Origin: Pedobacter sp. MC2016-14
GTDB lineage: Bacteria > Bacteroidota > Bacteroidia > Sphingobacteriales > Sphingobacteriaceae
Direction: 5' to 3'
Length of the DNA: 64,000 bases
Assembly (NCBI RefSeq): GCF_020991475.1
Contig: NZ_JAJMPA010000003.1
Coordinates: 1-64,000 of the forward strand
Below, in pieces: positions 1 to 8,373 of the stretch. Below the pieces are notes generated by a model. That model ran no database searches. It was not told the origin of the DNA and worked only from the letters and a program-made list of their open reading frames with translations. A program made the translations under genes and the position numbers. Numbering within the stretch: position 1 is the stretch's first letter; each line of letters starts with the position of its first letter.

Positions 1-76
1 GGGCTTTTCTTGTTTTATTTAAAACAATATTGCTCTAGCCCGGTTTTATTTTAAAATCATTTACTTAAATAAAATT

Positions 77-226
77 ATGGGAAATTTACTTTATCTAATC
101 GCTGTTATTCTTGTTATCATTTGGGCCATTAGTTTCTTAGGTGGTTATTACACTGGAGGAATTATTCATGCACTTTTAGTTATTGCTGTAGTAGCAATCT
201 TACTTCGGGTGATCAGAAGTGCGTAA
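77..226 (+). CDS. lmo0937-family small membrane protein
   Basis: This 49-residue protein begins MGNLLYLIAVILVI and is almost entirely hydrophobic, with two membrane segments (about residues 3-22 and 29-45) separated by a Gly/Tyr-rich turn (GGYYTGG). It ends in a short basic tail (RVIRSA). The pattern and length match the lmo0937 family of tiny inner-membrane proteins, whose function is not known. A perfect terminator hairpin follows about 30 bases after the stop, so it is probably transcribed alone. The identification rests on my recognition of the sequence pattern. Confidence 0.85.
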   Translation: MGNLLYLIAVILVIIWAISFLGGYYTGGIIHALLVIAVVAILLRVIRSA

Positions 227-257
227 ATTTTAGGGCAAACTATATTGATTAATACTT

Positions 258-288
258 AACGGCTGACAATTGTCAGCCGTTTTTTTTT
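258..288 (+). terminator. Intrinsic terminator after the lmo0937-family gene
   Basis: A perfect 24-base palindrome (AACGGCTGAC/AATT centre) at 258-281 is followed by a run of nine T. This is a strong rho-independent terminator on the + strand. Confidence 0.85.
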
Positions 289-416
289 GTCTGGTCGGTA
301 AAATCTGCTTCCCCGTCGGTACAACAGGCTCATTAAACGATTGCTGGATTTTAAGTTGTTTTTTGGTACGTGCTTTGGACTTCATCTTGTAAATACACAC
401 CATTAAATTGAACAAA

Positions 417-920
417 ATGAAAAGAATAGTATTCGCTGTAATTTTAGCCGTAGCTTCGGTAAGCAGCATCAGCACTAAAGCGCAAGTAAATGTGAACATC
501 AATATTGCTCAGCAACCTGCATGGGGCCCAACTGGTTATGACCATGTAGATTATTATTATCTTCCGGATGTAGACGCCTATTATTATGTGCCATCCAGAC
601 AATATGTTTATCTTGATAATGGCGCCTGGGTATGGAGAAATAATTTGCCATCCAGGTATAGCAATTACGACTTGTATAAAGGATATAAAGTAGTGATCAA
701 CAATCCTAAAGCATATTTGTCTCATCAGTCTCACGTACAGCAATATGGTAAATACAAAGGTAACCAGGGTAAACAAGTGGTAATTAGGGACAGTAAAAAT
801 TCCAGGCCATCTGTACGCAGTCAATCTGTAAATAACGGAAACAGATCGGAGCGAAAAACCAATAACGGCAAAGGAAATGGCTCCAATAAGGCTAGGGGAA
901 ACAGGGGCGGAAATAGATAA
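417..920 (+). CDS. Secreted hypothetical protein, Tyr-rich with basic Gly/Asn tail
   Basis: This 167-residue protein has a clear signal peptide (MKRIVFAVILAVASVSSIS, then TKAQ cleavage region), so it is exported. The mature part holds a Tyr/Asp-rich stretch (HVDYYYLPDVDAYYYVP), then YVYLDNGAWVWRNNLP, and a low-complexity basic C-terminus rich in Asn, Arg, Gly and Lys. Similar small secreted proteins are common in Sphingobacteriaceae but I know no function. The ATG at 417 is chosen; an in-frame TTG lies three codons upstream at 408. The gene stands alone between two terminators. Confidence 0.8.
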   Translation: MKRIVFAVILAVASVSSISTKAQVNVNINIAQQPAWGPTGYDHVDYYYLPDVDAYYYVPSRQYVYLDNGAWVWRNNLPSRYSNYDLYKGYKVVINNPKAYLSHQSHVQQYGKYKGNQGKQVVIRDSKNSRPSVRSQSVNNGNRSERKTNNGKGNGSNKARGNRGGNR

Positions 921-937
921 ATGATGAATTAATATCG

Positions 938-965
938 AGCCAGTGGGTTAACCACTGGCTTTTTT
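938..965 (+). terminator. Intrinsic terminator
   Basis: Stem AGCCAGTGG (938-946) pairs with CCACTGGCT (952-960) around a 5-base loop and is followed by T residues. It ends the transcript of the secreted protein gene. Confidence 0.85.
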
Positions 966-998
966 ATGCTCATTGTTTATGAAACAAAATAAGCTGCT

Positions 999-1727
999 TT
1001 AGGACAATAAGCCCTGGTTGTCTTTGAGTTGTACGCCAGAGATTTTTAACCTGAATGATTCCTGAACCAGGTAGAATATTTTGCCCGCCGCCAGGTCAAA
1101 ATCCAATCCTGCAGGGCGAATGTTGGAGATGCAGTTTCGGGAATCATCAGTTAAACCCTTTTTAGGCTGATAGGTTAAATAGGCACCTAAGCTGTCGGCA
1201 GAACTTAATCCCGGTCGCTCGCCAATCAAAATGAGCGAAAGTTTTGCTTCCAGCGCTTCGGCAATTTCATCTGCAATGGCCACGCGACCTTGTTCTACGA
1301 TGCAAAGCGGTGCAAGGCTAAGACCGCTGCTGATTAGCTTCGGGAGCAGCCGGCTGAGTAGCGGGATGATGTTTTCCTGCAACGCAAGGGCGGATAGTCC
1401 GTCTGCAAGTACCAGGACTACATCTGCACCAGTGACCTGATTTTTTAAAATTTCAGCAGACTGTCCGTCCAGTTGCCTTCCCAGATCAGGTCGTTGTAAA
1501 TACTGCGCCCTATCTGCAGCTCCACTGTGCAGCAAAAGAATAGGGAGATTAAATTTAGACAGCGCTTTGGCAAACTGATCTGGTTGTATGGAAGAATAGA
1601 CCGCATCTCTGGCATGGGCATGCGCCAGCTTAAATTCAAGCGATGCTTTGGCAGGGATACTGGTTCCGGCGCGGCCCAGAGCTATGCGGGCATCGGTGAA
1701 TTTTTTTAAAAGCGCTAGCTTTGCCAT
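999..1727 (-). CDS. eutC: Ethanolamine ammonia-lyase small (light) subunit
   Basis: This is the beta subunit of adenosylcobalamin-dependent ethanolamine ammonia-lyase, which converts ethanolamine to acetaldehyde and ammonia. The 242-residue protein carries family blocks such as FKLAHAHARDAV, VVLVLADGLSALA, LILIGERPGLSSADSLGAYLTY and DDSRNCISNIRPAGL. The ATG at 1727 gives the expected N-terminus (MAKLALLKKFTDARIALGRAG) and overlaps the end of eutB by 13 bases, indicating translational coupling. A longer frame reaching 1811 would add 28 residues unlike the family. It is the last gene of a minus-strand run that begins with envelope genes. No eutA reactivase, microcompartment or cobalamin genes are present. 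Confidence 0.95.
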   Translation of the reverse strand: MAKLALLKKFTDARIALGRAGTSIPAKASLEFKLAHAHARDAVYSSIQPDQFAKALSKFNLPILLLHSGAADRAQYLQRPDLGRQLDGQSAEILKNQVTGADVVLVLADGLSALALQENIIPLLSRLLPKLISSGLSLAPLCIVEQGRVAIADEIAEALEAKLSLILIGERPGLSSADSLGAYLTYQPKKGLTDDSRNCISNIRPAGLDFDLAAGKIFYLVQESFRLKISGVQLKDNQGLLS

Positions 1728-3100
1728 AAGCGGTCCATATTTTTTAATAACGAAGCAGAGGCATCTAAAAGACGACCAGCCTGATCTGTAATGCCTTGTT
1801 TGATGAGCCATTCTTCAAACTCAGGGGCAGGCTTTAATCCCAAAACTTTCCGGACGTATAGGGCGTCATGAAAAGAAGTAGACTGATAGTTGAGCATGAT
1901 GTCGTCAGAGCCGGGAACCCCCATGATAAAATTGCATCCCGCTACACCTAGTAATGTGACCAAATTATCCATATCGTCCTGATCTGCTTCTGCATGGTTG
2001 GTATAGCAGACGTCAACACCCATAGGCAGACCCAGGAGCTTGGCACAAAAATGGTCTTCCAGTGCAGCGCGGATAATCTGTTTACCATCATATAAATATT
2101 CGGGGCCAATAAAGCCTACTACCGTGTTTACGAGCAAGGGTTTATACTCTTTTGCTACGGCATAGGCCCTGGTTTCGCAGGTTTGCTGATCTACGCCATG
2201 ATGCGCATTTGCCGACAATGCACTGCCTTGACCGGTTTCAAAATACATGACGTTTTCACCGAGGCTCCCTCTTTTTAATGACAAAGTAGCCTGGTGTGCT
2301 TCCTCCAGTAAAGTTAAATTGATTCCAAAACTTGAATTGGCTTTTTCAGTACCTGCAATGGACTGGAAGCAAAGATCAACCGGAGCACCCCGGGCAATTA
2401 AATCGATAGTTGTGGTGACATGACTTAAAATGCAGGATTGCATCGGAATAGCGAATTGTTGCCTTAAATTATCGGTTAAATGCAGCAGTTTTAGCACCGC
2501 ATCCGGGCTGTCTGTTGCCGGATTGATGCCAATTACCGCATCACCGCTACCATAAAGTAAACCATCTACAATACTTGCTAAAATCCCTCTTGGATCATCT
2601 GTTGGATGGTTGGGTTGCAGCCGGGTGGAAAAACGTCCCGGTAGTCCTATAGTATTGCGAAAACGGGTGATGACACTGCATTTTTTTGCTACGGCGATCA
2701 GGTCCTGGTTACGCATGATTTTGGAGACTGCAGCAACCATTTCCGGGCTGATGCCATTTGCAATGCTGGTTAAGGTAGCTGTATCTGTGGCATCGTCTAA
2801 AAGCCAATCGCGAAAAGCACCCAGGGTAAGGTGACTAATTGCAGAGAATGCGTCTGCGTCATGCTCATCAACAATAAGCCTTGTTACTTCATCGTCCTCA
2901 TAAGGAATCACGCTCTCGTTTAAGAAAACCTTTAAGGGCACATCTGCTAAAGCAATCTGGGCAGCTACCCGCTCTTCATAGTTTTCGGCCGCTAAACCTG
3001 CAAGTGCATCACCTGTGCGGAAAGGAGAGGCTTTGGCCAGCAATTGCTTTAAATCATTGAATGAATAAACCCTTCCCCTGACAGTATGCTGATAAGCCAT
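1715..3100 (-). CDS. eutB: Ethanolamine ammonia-lyase large (heavy) subunit
   Basis: This is the catalytic TIM-barrel subunit of ethanolamine ammonia-lyase; it binds substrate and, with EutC, adenosylcobalamin. At 461 residues it is close to the family norm of about 450. Recognisable blocks include PGRFSTRLQPNHPTDDPRGI, GLLYGSGDAVIGINPATDSP, MYFETGQGSALSANAHHGVDQQTCETRAYA and VCYTNHAEADQDDMDNL. It starts two bases after the end of the YihY-family gene and overlaps eutC, so it sits within one transcript with cell-envelope genes, which is an unusual neighbourhood. Activity implies that the cell obtains B12 and ethanolamine and has an aldehyde dehydrogenase elsewhere. Confidence 0.96.
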   Translation of the reverse strand: MAYQHTVRGRVYSFNDLKQLLAKASPFRTGDALAGLAAENYEERVAAQIALADVPLKVFLNESVIPYEDDEVTRLIVDEHDADAFSAISHLTLGAFRDWLLDDATDTATLTSIANGISPEMVAAVSKIMRNQDLIAVAKKCSVITRFRNTIGLPGRFSTRLQPNHPTDDPRGILASIVDGLLYGSGDAVIGINPATDSPDAVLKLLHLTDNLRQQFAIPMQSCILSHVTTTIDLIARGAPVDLCFQSIAGTEKANSSFGINLTLLEEAHQATLSLKRGSLGENVMYFETGQGSALSANAHHGVDQQTCETRAYAVAKEYKPLLVNTVVGFIGPEYLYDGKQIIRAALEDHFCAKLLGLPMGVDVCYTNHAEADQDDMDNLVTLLGVAGCNFIMGVPGSDDIMLNYQSTSFHDALYVRKVLGLKPAPEFEEWLIKQGITDQAGRLLDASASLLKNMDRLWQS

Positions 3101-3102
3101 GG

Positions 3103-4056
3103 CTAATTCTTAAACAAGTTGAAATTAGGTTTGATGATTTTAACGCTTTTCTTGGAAAGGTCTACACTGGCGTTGAGTTCAAAGCCGATGAGCAGGATGA
3201 GCGAGTTGAGGTACAACCAGATCATGACAACGATGAGTGTGCCTATGGAACCATAAATTTTATTGTACGAGCTGAAGTGATTGATGTAAAAAGAAAAGCC
3301 CCAGATGGTTAAAAAAGCGAGGATGGTAGCCAGCCAGGAACCAGCGCTAAAGAAACGCCATTTTTTGGAATGTGCCGGCCCATAGCGGTATAAAACAGAG
3401 ATGGTTACAAAATAGAGCAGGGCCAGTAGCATCCAGCGTGTAAGCTGAATTACATAATAGGTAATGTTGCCTTTGATGTGGAGCTCTGACTTGAGGTAGT
3501 TGAGTGCGATTTCGCCGACTGTCATGGCTCCGATACAAATCATCACAGAAGTGAAAATAACCAATGTTAGTATCAGGGAGATGAGCCTTCTTTTGAGCCA
3601 TGAACGCGTTTCTACAATTACAGAAGACTTGTTGAAAGCCATCATTAAACTGTGCACACCATTGGTGGCGAAATAGGTGGAGACGATAAAACCAAAAGAG
3701 AGCAATTTGCCGTTCTGTATTTTTACAATTTCTATAAGGGTTACTTCAAAGGCATCGTAGGCTTTATGCGGCAAAATTAGGCCAATGAGCATCATCAACT
3801 GGTCTTGAAAACCGTTGGGAAGAAAAGGGATGAGTGTAAACAGGAAAATGATGCCCGGAAAAATGGCCAGCATAAAATTATAGGCCAGGGAAGAAGCTTT
3901 GTTGACCAGAGAATCTTTTTGAATTTCCTGCAGGAAAAATGCGGCAACCGTATACAATGGGAGTGGGCTAAAACCCGGCAAAACATAAACTTTTGTCCAG
4001 TCTATTAACAAGGTGTAAGGTCTTGTTTTTAGCAGTAGTTTATGTAGCCATTCCAT
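3103..4056 (-). CDS. YihY/BrkB-family inner-membrane protein
   Basis: This 317-residue polytopic protein belongs to the YihY/virulence factor BrkB family, once mislabelled ribonuclease BN. About six membrane segments are visible, for example AYNFMLAIFPGIIFLFTLIPF, LILTLVIFTSVMICIGAMT, LLALLYFVTISVLYRYGPA and SIGTLIVVMIWLYLNSLILLIGFELNA. The last is the typical family signature. The biochemical role is not established. It lies nine bases downstream of a thioesterase gene and two bases upstream of eutB on the same strand. Confidence 0.9.
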   Translation of the reverse strand: MEWLHKLLLKTRPYTLLIDWTKVYVLPGFSPLPLYTVAAFFLQEIQKDSLVNKASSLAYNFMLAIFPGIIFLFTLIPFLPNGFQDQLMMLIGLILPHKAYDAFEVTLIEIVKIQNGKLLSFGFIVSTYFATNGVHSLMMAFNKSSVIVETRSWLKRRLISLILTLVIFTSVMICIGAMTVGEIALNYLKSELHIKGNITYYVIQLTRWMLLALLYFVTISVLYRYGPAHSKKWRFFSAGSWLATILAFLTIWGFSFYINHFSSYNKIYGSIGTLIVVMIWLYLNSLILLIGFELNASVDLSKKSVKIIKPNFNLFKN

Positions 4057-4064
4057 AGTTCAAT

Positions 4065-4469
4065 TTAAAAGTAAGCAGCAATTTTATCCATGAATTCTTT
4101 TGGTGCCGTGCATGGCTTTTTAGTCTTCATGTCAAAAAAAACCAATGTGGTGGCACCGATATTGATCAGCTCCTGAGCGGGATTGTACAATTCGTAATCG
4201 AATGAAATGCGGACGCCTGGCAATGTTTTTACGGTGGTTTTAATGCTGATTTCCTGGTCGTAAAACGCAGGCTTGATGAATTTACACTGCAGTTCGAGAA
4301 CGGGCAGCATTACGCCGTCCCTTTCCATAGCCGCATAATCCATTCCCAGACTTCTTAGCATTTCAACCCGCGCTACTTCATAATATTCTGCATAGTTACC
4401 ATAATAAACGTAACCCATCTGATCTGTTTCTCCGTATCGGACCCTAACTGTACTGGTATGAATATACAT
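4065..4469 (-). CDS. Acyl-CoA thioesterase, 4-hydroxybenzoyl-CoA thioesterase (YbgC-like) family
   Basis: This 134-residue hotdog-fold protein has the 4HBT signature VRYGETDQMGYVYYGNYAEYYE, including the usual catalytic Asp in ETDQMG at about residue 16, near the N-terminus. It probably hydrolyses short or medium acyl-CoA esters. The start overlaps the mltG stop by one base (TAATG arrangement), so the two are translationally coupled. Substrate cannot be told from sequence. A second, unrelated copy of the fold is encoded at 9429-9848. Confidence 0.9.
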   Translation of the reverse strand: MYIHTSTVRVRYGETDQMGYVYYGNYAEYYEVARVEMLRSLGMDYAAMERDGVMLPVLELQCKFIKPAFYDQEISIKTTVKTLPGVRISFDYELYNPAQELINIGATTLVFFDMKTKKPCTAPKEFMDKIAAYF

Positions 4470-5521
4470 TATCTGAAGATGTTGCGTTTATTTAAAGCAT
4501 CCCTGTATTTTTTAGCATTGATGTTGTGCTCTTCTTTGGTCACAGCAAAATTGTGGTAACCGGAAAAATCTTCTTTGGCACACATGTAAATGTAGTTGTT
4601 ATGGTCGTGGTTAAGCACCGCATCAATGGCATTGATGCTCGGCATCATGATGGGGCCCGGAGGCAGTCCTGCGTATTTATAGGTGTTGTACCTGGATTCT
4701 GTTTTTAGTAAAGCACCTGTTACCCGTTTTACTGTAAAATCATCATTCGCATAAATTACAGTAGGATCTGCCTGCAATAAGATCCCCTTATTTAAACGAT
4801 TTAAATACAAACCTGCAATAATTGGCATTTCTTTGTCATACAGTGCTTCTGAATCTACAATAGAGGCCAGAATGGTCACCTGTGCAGGTGTTAGGTTTAA
4901 GGCTTCTGCTTTCTTCATACGTTTAGCCGTCCAGAATTTTTCAAACTCTTTATGCATTTTTTTGAAAAAATCCATCGGACTAATGTTCCAATACATTTCG
5001 TAGGTGTTTGGAATAAACATGGTATAGCTGTTGTCTTGTGTAAAGCCGTATTTTTCTACCAGGGCGGCAGAGTCCAATACTTTAATGAAGGTTAAAGAAT
5101 CTGCTTCCATATTTGCCGCCAGGTAAGCAGCGAAATTTTCCTTTTTACGGATGTTCTGAAATTTAAGTTTTACCGGATCCTGATTGCCTGCTTTAATTTT
5201 ATTGATCAGGGTGCGGTTATTCATTCCCTTAGCCAGTTTATATCGGCCTGGTTTAAGCTTACGGCCCAGTTCCATTTTAGCCGCTGCCTGACTAAAGGTG
5301 CCGACATCGCTTAAAATGTCTTTTTCTTTTAATACTGCAAAGACATCATCCAGCGTTGCATCAGTTTTGACGTACAGGTATTTTTGATTAGCGGTAACAT
5401 TGGGTGAAAAATAAACCTTATAAAATTTTAGTCCCAGATAGCAGGCAGAGATCAGGATGAGTAAACCCAGCCCTAAAAAGATTTTGGTACCTGTTTTGAT
5501 TTTTTTCTTTTCGGTAGTCAT
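4469..5521 (-). CDS. mltG: Endolytic murein transglycosylase MltG
   Basis: This membrane-anchored lytic transglycosylase is thought to cut nascent glycan strands and so set their length. It has 350 residues: a short cytoplasmic tail, one membrane helix (about 13-34), a LysM-like region and the YceG catalytic domain. The core reads TILASIVDSEALYDKEMPII then LYLNRL and LQADPTVIYA; the conserved catalytic Glu is likely residue 225. Many relatives have IVEKET or IVEEET here, so IVDSEA is a mild variant. The gene follows the PASTA protein gene by 20 bases, consistent with a peptidoglycan-related transcript. Confidence 0.94.
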   Translation of the reverse strand: MTTEKKKIKTGTKIFLGLGLLILISACYLGLKFYKVYFSPNVTANQKYLYVKTDATLDDVFAVLKEKDILSDVGTFSQAAAKMELGRKLKPGRYKLAKGMNNRTLINKIKAGNQDPVKLKFQNIRKKENFAAYLAANMEADSLTFIKVLDSAALVEKYGFTQDNSYTMFIPNTYEMYWNISPMDFFKKMHKEFEKFWTAKRMKKAEALNLTPAQVTILASIVDSEALYDKEMPIIAGLYLNRLNKGILLQADPTVIYANDDFTVKRVTGALLKTESRYNTYKYAGLPPGPIMMPSINAIDAVLNHDHNNYIYMCAKEDFSGYHNFAVTKEEHNINAKKYRDALNKRNIFR

Positions 5522-5541
5522 TATTTTGAAATGAATGAATG

Positions 5542-6312
5542 CTAATTTTTCTTGTTGGAAAGTACGATATTGATGGGGGTTCCAATTTTAACCTTTGTCA
5601 GCGAATCGCTCAGTAAAGGAACCTGCATCACAATGGTTGCCGAGGCACTGTCTGTGATTTCACCTTCGTACGTGATGGTGCCCAGGCTAAGCATAGCCCC
5701 CTTTAAAGAGAACCTGGCCTCATCTACTGTAAGACCGATTAAAGCCGGAATATCCACTTCTTCGCTTCCTCTTCCATCTCCCAGTACGAGGTCAATGCGC
5801 GAACCTTTAGGCAAAGACTGACCTGCTTTGATAACCTGGCCGCCGAAGGAAGCACTCAATACCACATCGCGGCTCACATCAGATTTGTAGGTGGTATCGC
5901 CGATTTTTAAACCAAAGCCTTCCAGCATAGGTTGCACTTCACGAAGTGATTTGAATTCAATTTCCGGAAAGGTAACGTTTGGTGCCAGTTCCGTATTGAT
6001 GGTTAAATAGATGGTCCGGTTATCTTTCACAAAGGTTCCTGCGTCTGGATCCTGATCAATCACGATGCCTGGAGGTTTATCCATCACATATACAGAATCT
6101 ACAGCATAACGTAAACCAAGTTCATCGAGTTTACTAATGGCCTGTCCGTAGGATAAGCCTTTTAAGGAAGGAACATCAAGTCCCTGACCATGTTTTGTGT
6201 AATACCTTAGACTAAAAAACGCAATCATTAAAAGTGCAAAAACGGTGGATATTGCCGCAATGAAGTTGTTTCTGAATGATTTAGTTTTTAAATAGGAGAT
6301 GAATTTTGCCAT
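5542..6312 (-). CDS. PASTA-domain membrane protein
   Basis: This 256-residue protein has a short N-terminal tail, one membrane segment (about residues 16-36) and three PASTA repeats (about 48-112, 116-185 and 186-254). The repeats show the usual pattern, for example VPSLKGLSYGQAISKLDELG and IPALIGLTVDEARFSLKGAM. PASTA domains bind peptidoglycan or beta-lactam-like ligands. There is no kinase or transpeptidase domain, so it is probably a wall-binding accessory factor. It is first in the minus-strand run with mltG and is preceded by a consensus promoter. It is divergent from ddl. Confidence 0.92.
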   Translation of the reverse strand: MAKFISYLKTKSFRNNFIAAISTVFALLMIAFFSLRYYTKHGQGLDVPSLKGLSYGQAISKLDELGLRYAVDSVYVMDKPPGIVIDQDPDAGTFVKDNRTIYLTINTELAPNVTFPEIEFKSLREVQPMLEGFGLKIGDTTYKSDVSRDVVLSASFGGQVIKAGQSLPKGSRIDLVLGDGRGSEEVDIPALIGLTVDEARFSLKGAMLSLGTITYEGEITDSASATIVMQVPLLSDSLTKVKIGTPINIVLSNKKN

Positions 6313-6341
6313 TGAGCTTCTGATAAACGTAGTATTTTGTT

Positions 6342-6373
6342 CAAATTTAGGCTAAAAATATATTTTATCTCAA
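6342..6373 (-). promoter_or_regulatory. Promoter of the PASTA-mltG run
   Basis: On the minus strand TTG (6371-6373) is followed after 21 bases by TAAATTTG (6342-6349). This matches the Bacteroidota primary sigma consensus TTG-N19-21-TAnnTTTG. Transcription should start about 25 bases before the PASTA gene. Confidence 0.7.
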
Positions 6374-6415
6374 TTTAAATGATATCTGTATGAACTAATT
6401 TATATTTTTGGCTTC

Positions 6416-7402
6416 ATGAAGAAGACCATAGCATTGTTAACAGGAGGTACTACCGGCGAGTGGGTAATATCAGTAAAAAGCGCCGCAACGATTGCGCAGA
6501 ACCTGGATGCTGATAAATTTGAGGTATATAAAATTATGCTTACCCAAAATGGCTGGTTTTATGAGCCTGCTGATTCTGTGAAAGTAGAAGTAGACAGGAA
6601 CGATTTTTCTTTGCATATAAAAGGCAGGAAAGTAACATTTGACGGCGTATACATTGCCATTCATGGCTCTCCGGGTGAAGACGGGAAATTACAGGGCTAT
6701 TTTGATATGCTGAATTTGCCCTATACCACCTGCGATGCCATGACTTCGGCCATTACAATGAACAAAGGCTATACAAAAGCCATTGTACAGGGGATAGCGG
6801 AGCTGAATACCGCGAAATCTGTGCAGATTTTTAAAAAAGGAAACTATAACCTGGAGCAGATTAAAAAAGACCTGAAGCTGCCTTATTTTATAAAACCAAA
6901 CAATGGTGGAAGCAGCATTGGGATGAGTAAAGTGAACAACCAATACGACTTGAATGCGGCTTTAGATAAGGCTTTTAAAGAGGACGATCAGATTTTGATT
7001 GAAGAATTTATTGCCGGGCGTGAATTTACAGTAGGGGTAGCTAAACTGGATGGTAAAATTATGGTTTTGCCGGTTACAGAGGTGGAAACGGCTAAAGAGT
7101 TTTTTGATTTTGAAGCCAAGTATACGCCAGGTGTGGCTGTTGAAACTACGCCTGCGGTAATCAAACCTGAGACCAGGGCTCGTGTGGCGCAAATTGCTAC
7201 CGAGGTTTACCAGCGCTTAAATTGCAGGGGAGTGGTGCGGATAGATTTTATCCTGACCGGTGATGAGGCTGATTTTTATTTCATAGAAATCAATACCATT
7301 CCTGGCCAAACGGCTACCAGTTTTATCCCGCAACAGGTAGCGGCGATGGGTATGAAGTTGAACGATTTTTATACCAAACTTATCCGCGAAACCATCGGTT
7401 AA
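6416..7402 (+). CDS. ddl: D-alanine--D-alanine ligase
   Basis: This ATP-grasp enzyme makes the D-Ala-D-Ala dipeptide for peptidoglycan. The 328-residue protein has the N-terminal LLTGGTTGEWVISVKSA (a variant of GGxSxEhxVS), HGSPGEDGKLQGYFD, the ATP-binding KPNNGGSSIGM loop, EEFIAGREFTVG and the metal-binding IEINTIPGQT near the C-terminus. A TATTTTTG box at 6403-6410 matches the -7 consensus and lies only six bases before the ATG, with no good TTG upstream, so the promoter is uncertain. The first loop reading TTGEW rather than SxEH is a small deviation. It is divergent from the wall-related PASTA/mltG genes. Confidence 0.93.
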   Translation: MKKTIALLTGGTTGEWVISVKSAATIAQNLDADKFEVYKIMLTQNGWFYEPADSVKVEVDRNDFSLHIKGRKVTFDGVYIAIHGSPGEDGKLQGYFDMLNLPYTTCDAMTSAITMNKGYTKAIVQGIAELNTAKSVQIFKKGNYNLEQIKKDLKLPYFIKPNNGGSSIGMSKVNNQYDLNAALDKAFKEDDQILIEEFIAGREFTVGVAKLDGKIMVLPVTEVETAKEFFDFEAKYTPGVAVETTPAVIKPETRARVAQIATEVYQRLNCRGVVRIDFILTGDEADFYFIEINTIPGQTATSFIPQQVAAMGMKLNDFYTKLIRETIG

Positions 7403-7421
7403 ACCGGATTTTGAATTCAAT

Positions 7422-7459
7422 AAAAAAGGCTGCAAATTTCAAAATTTGCAGCCTTTTTT
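7422..7459. terminator. Bidirectional terminator between ddl and the DUF3575-like gene
   Basis: AAAAAAGGCTGCAAATTT (7422-7439) is mirrored by AAATTTGCAGCCTTTTTT (7442-7459) with a two-base centre. A and T tracts on both sides let it stop both converging genes. Confidence 0.88.
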
Positions 7460-7471
7460 ATTGATTGTGCT

Positions 7472-8269
7472 TTAGAACCTGAAGCCGATGTTGATTCCTC
7501 CGCGAAGGCCGGCCCATGGACCATCAAAATCTACTTTTGCACCATTTCCATCTACTGTGTAGCTGGTTTTTACAAGCGGAAGGTCATCAAGGTCTTTCAG
7601 CTGCTCTCTCAGCGCCTGCTGCTCATCTGAATTAAGGGTTTTCTTTCCGTCGATATGTCCTTTTGAAGTACCATAGTTGGGGCCGATGATCCACCAGTCT
7701 AAATAAACCAGTTTACTCAATTTCCATTGCGCACCAATTTGTAAGCCTCCGGTATAAGTGCTGATATTTCCATCCAGGTCAATGGTTTCTTTTCTGGTTA
7801 TGGTAGTAACAGGGGTAGTCGGAATGTCAACGCTGACATCAAACGTATAAGGCATAGCGGCCGAGTAAGTGGCATATTTAACAAATGGTGCCAGGTAAAA
7901 GCCTCTGAATACACCTTTGCCGAAATAAAACCTTATCTCTGGTGCAATGGAAAAGTTACCGGTTTTTAGGTTTTTTACATTTTCCCAGGTATCGTCATTG
8001 TCGATCAGTTCTTTGATGTCTTCTTTAAAAGGAAGGTTAGATTTTGGCATAAAATGCAGGGTAACCGCTGCAGAGATTTTACGGCCAATGGCACGTTCAT
8101 ACTGAAAACTATAGTTGTTTACAAAGGGCGCAGTTACGCTTACTTTGACCAGGTTATTGCCGCCTGGATTTAAATCTGTGGTGTCTTTTTGAGCAAGAAC
8201 CTGCGTTGTAGAGAAAACGCCCAGTAGTGCTACGCTCGCCAAAAGTGCTTTGGTAGATGTTGGTTTCAT
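7472..8269 (-). CDS. Outer-membrane beta-barrel protein, DUF3575-like
   Basis: This 265-residue exported protein has a signal peptide (MKPTSTKALLASVALLGVFS, cleavage after VLAQ). Alternating hydrophobic strands such as VKVSVTAPFVNNYSFQYERAI, FSIAPEIRFYFG and GGLQIGAQWKL follow. It ends in Phe (GGINIGFRF), the usual C-terminal signal of outer-membrane barrels. The opening strands resemble the DUF3575 family. A helical charged insert (about residues 210-235) lies in a predicted loop. Function is unknown; it is transcribed alone towards the shared terminator. Confidence 0.8.
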   Translation of the reverse strand: MKPTSTKALLASVALLGVFSTTQVLAQKDTTDLNPGGNNLVKVSVTAPFVNNYSFQYERAIGRKISAAVTLHFMPKSNLPFKEDIKELIDNDDTWENVKNLKTGNFSIAPEIRFYFGKGVFRGFYLAPFVKYATYSAAMPYTFDVSVDIPTTPVTTITRKETIDLDGNISTYTGGLQIGAQWKLSKLVYLDWWIIGPNYGTSKGHIDGKKTLNSDEQQALREQLKDLDDLPLVKTSYTVDGNGAKVDFDGPWAGLRGGINIGFRF

Positions 8270-8373
8270 AAAAGGTTTTTTTGTAATTTGGAAAAAGCAA
8301 AACTAGGCAAAAAGTAAGTATAGCTACAATACCTACAGCTAGGTATTTTTAAATATTAGTACCTTTAACAGCT

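Noticed and set aside
444..824. 126-codon minus-strand frame
   Set aside because: It is antisense to the secreted Tyr-rich protein, which has a proper signal peptide and terminator.
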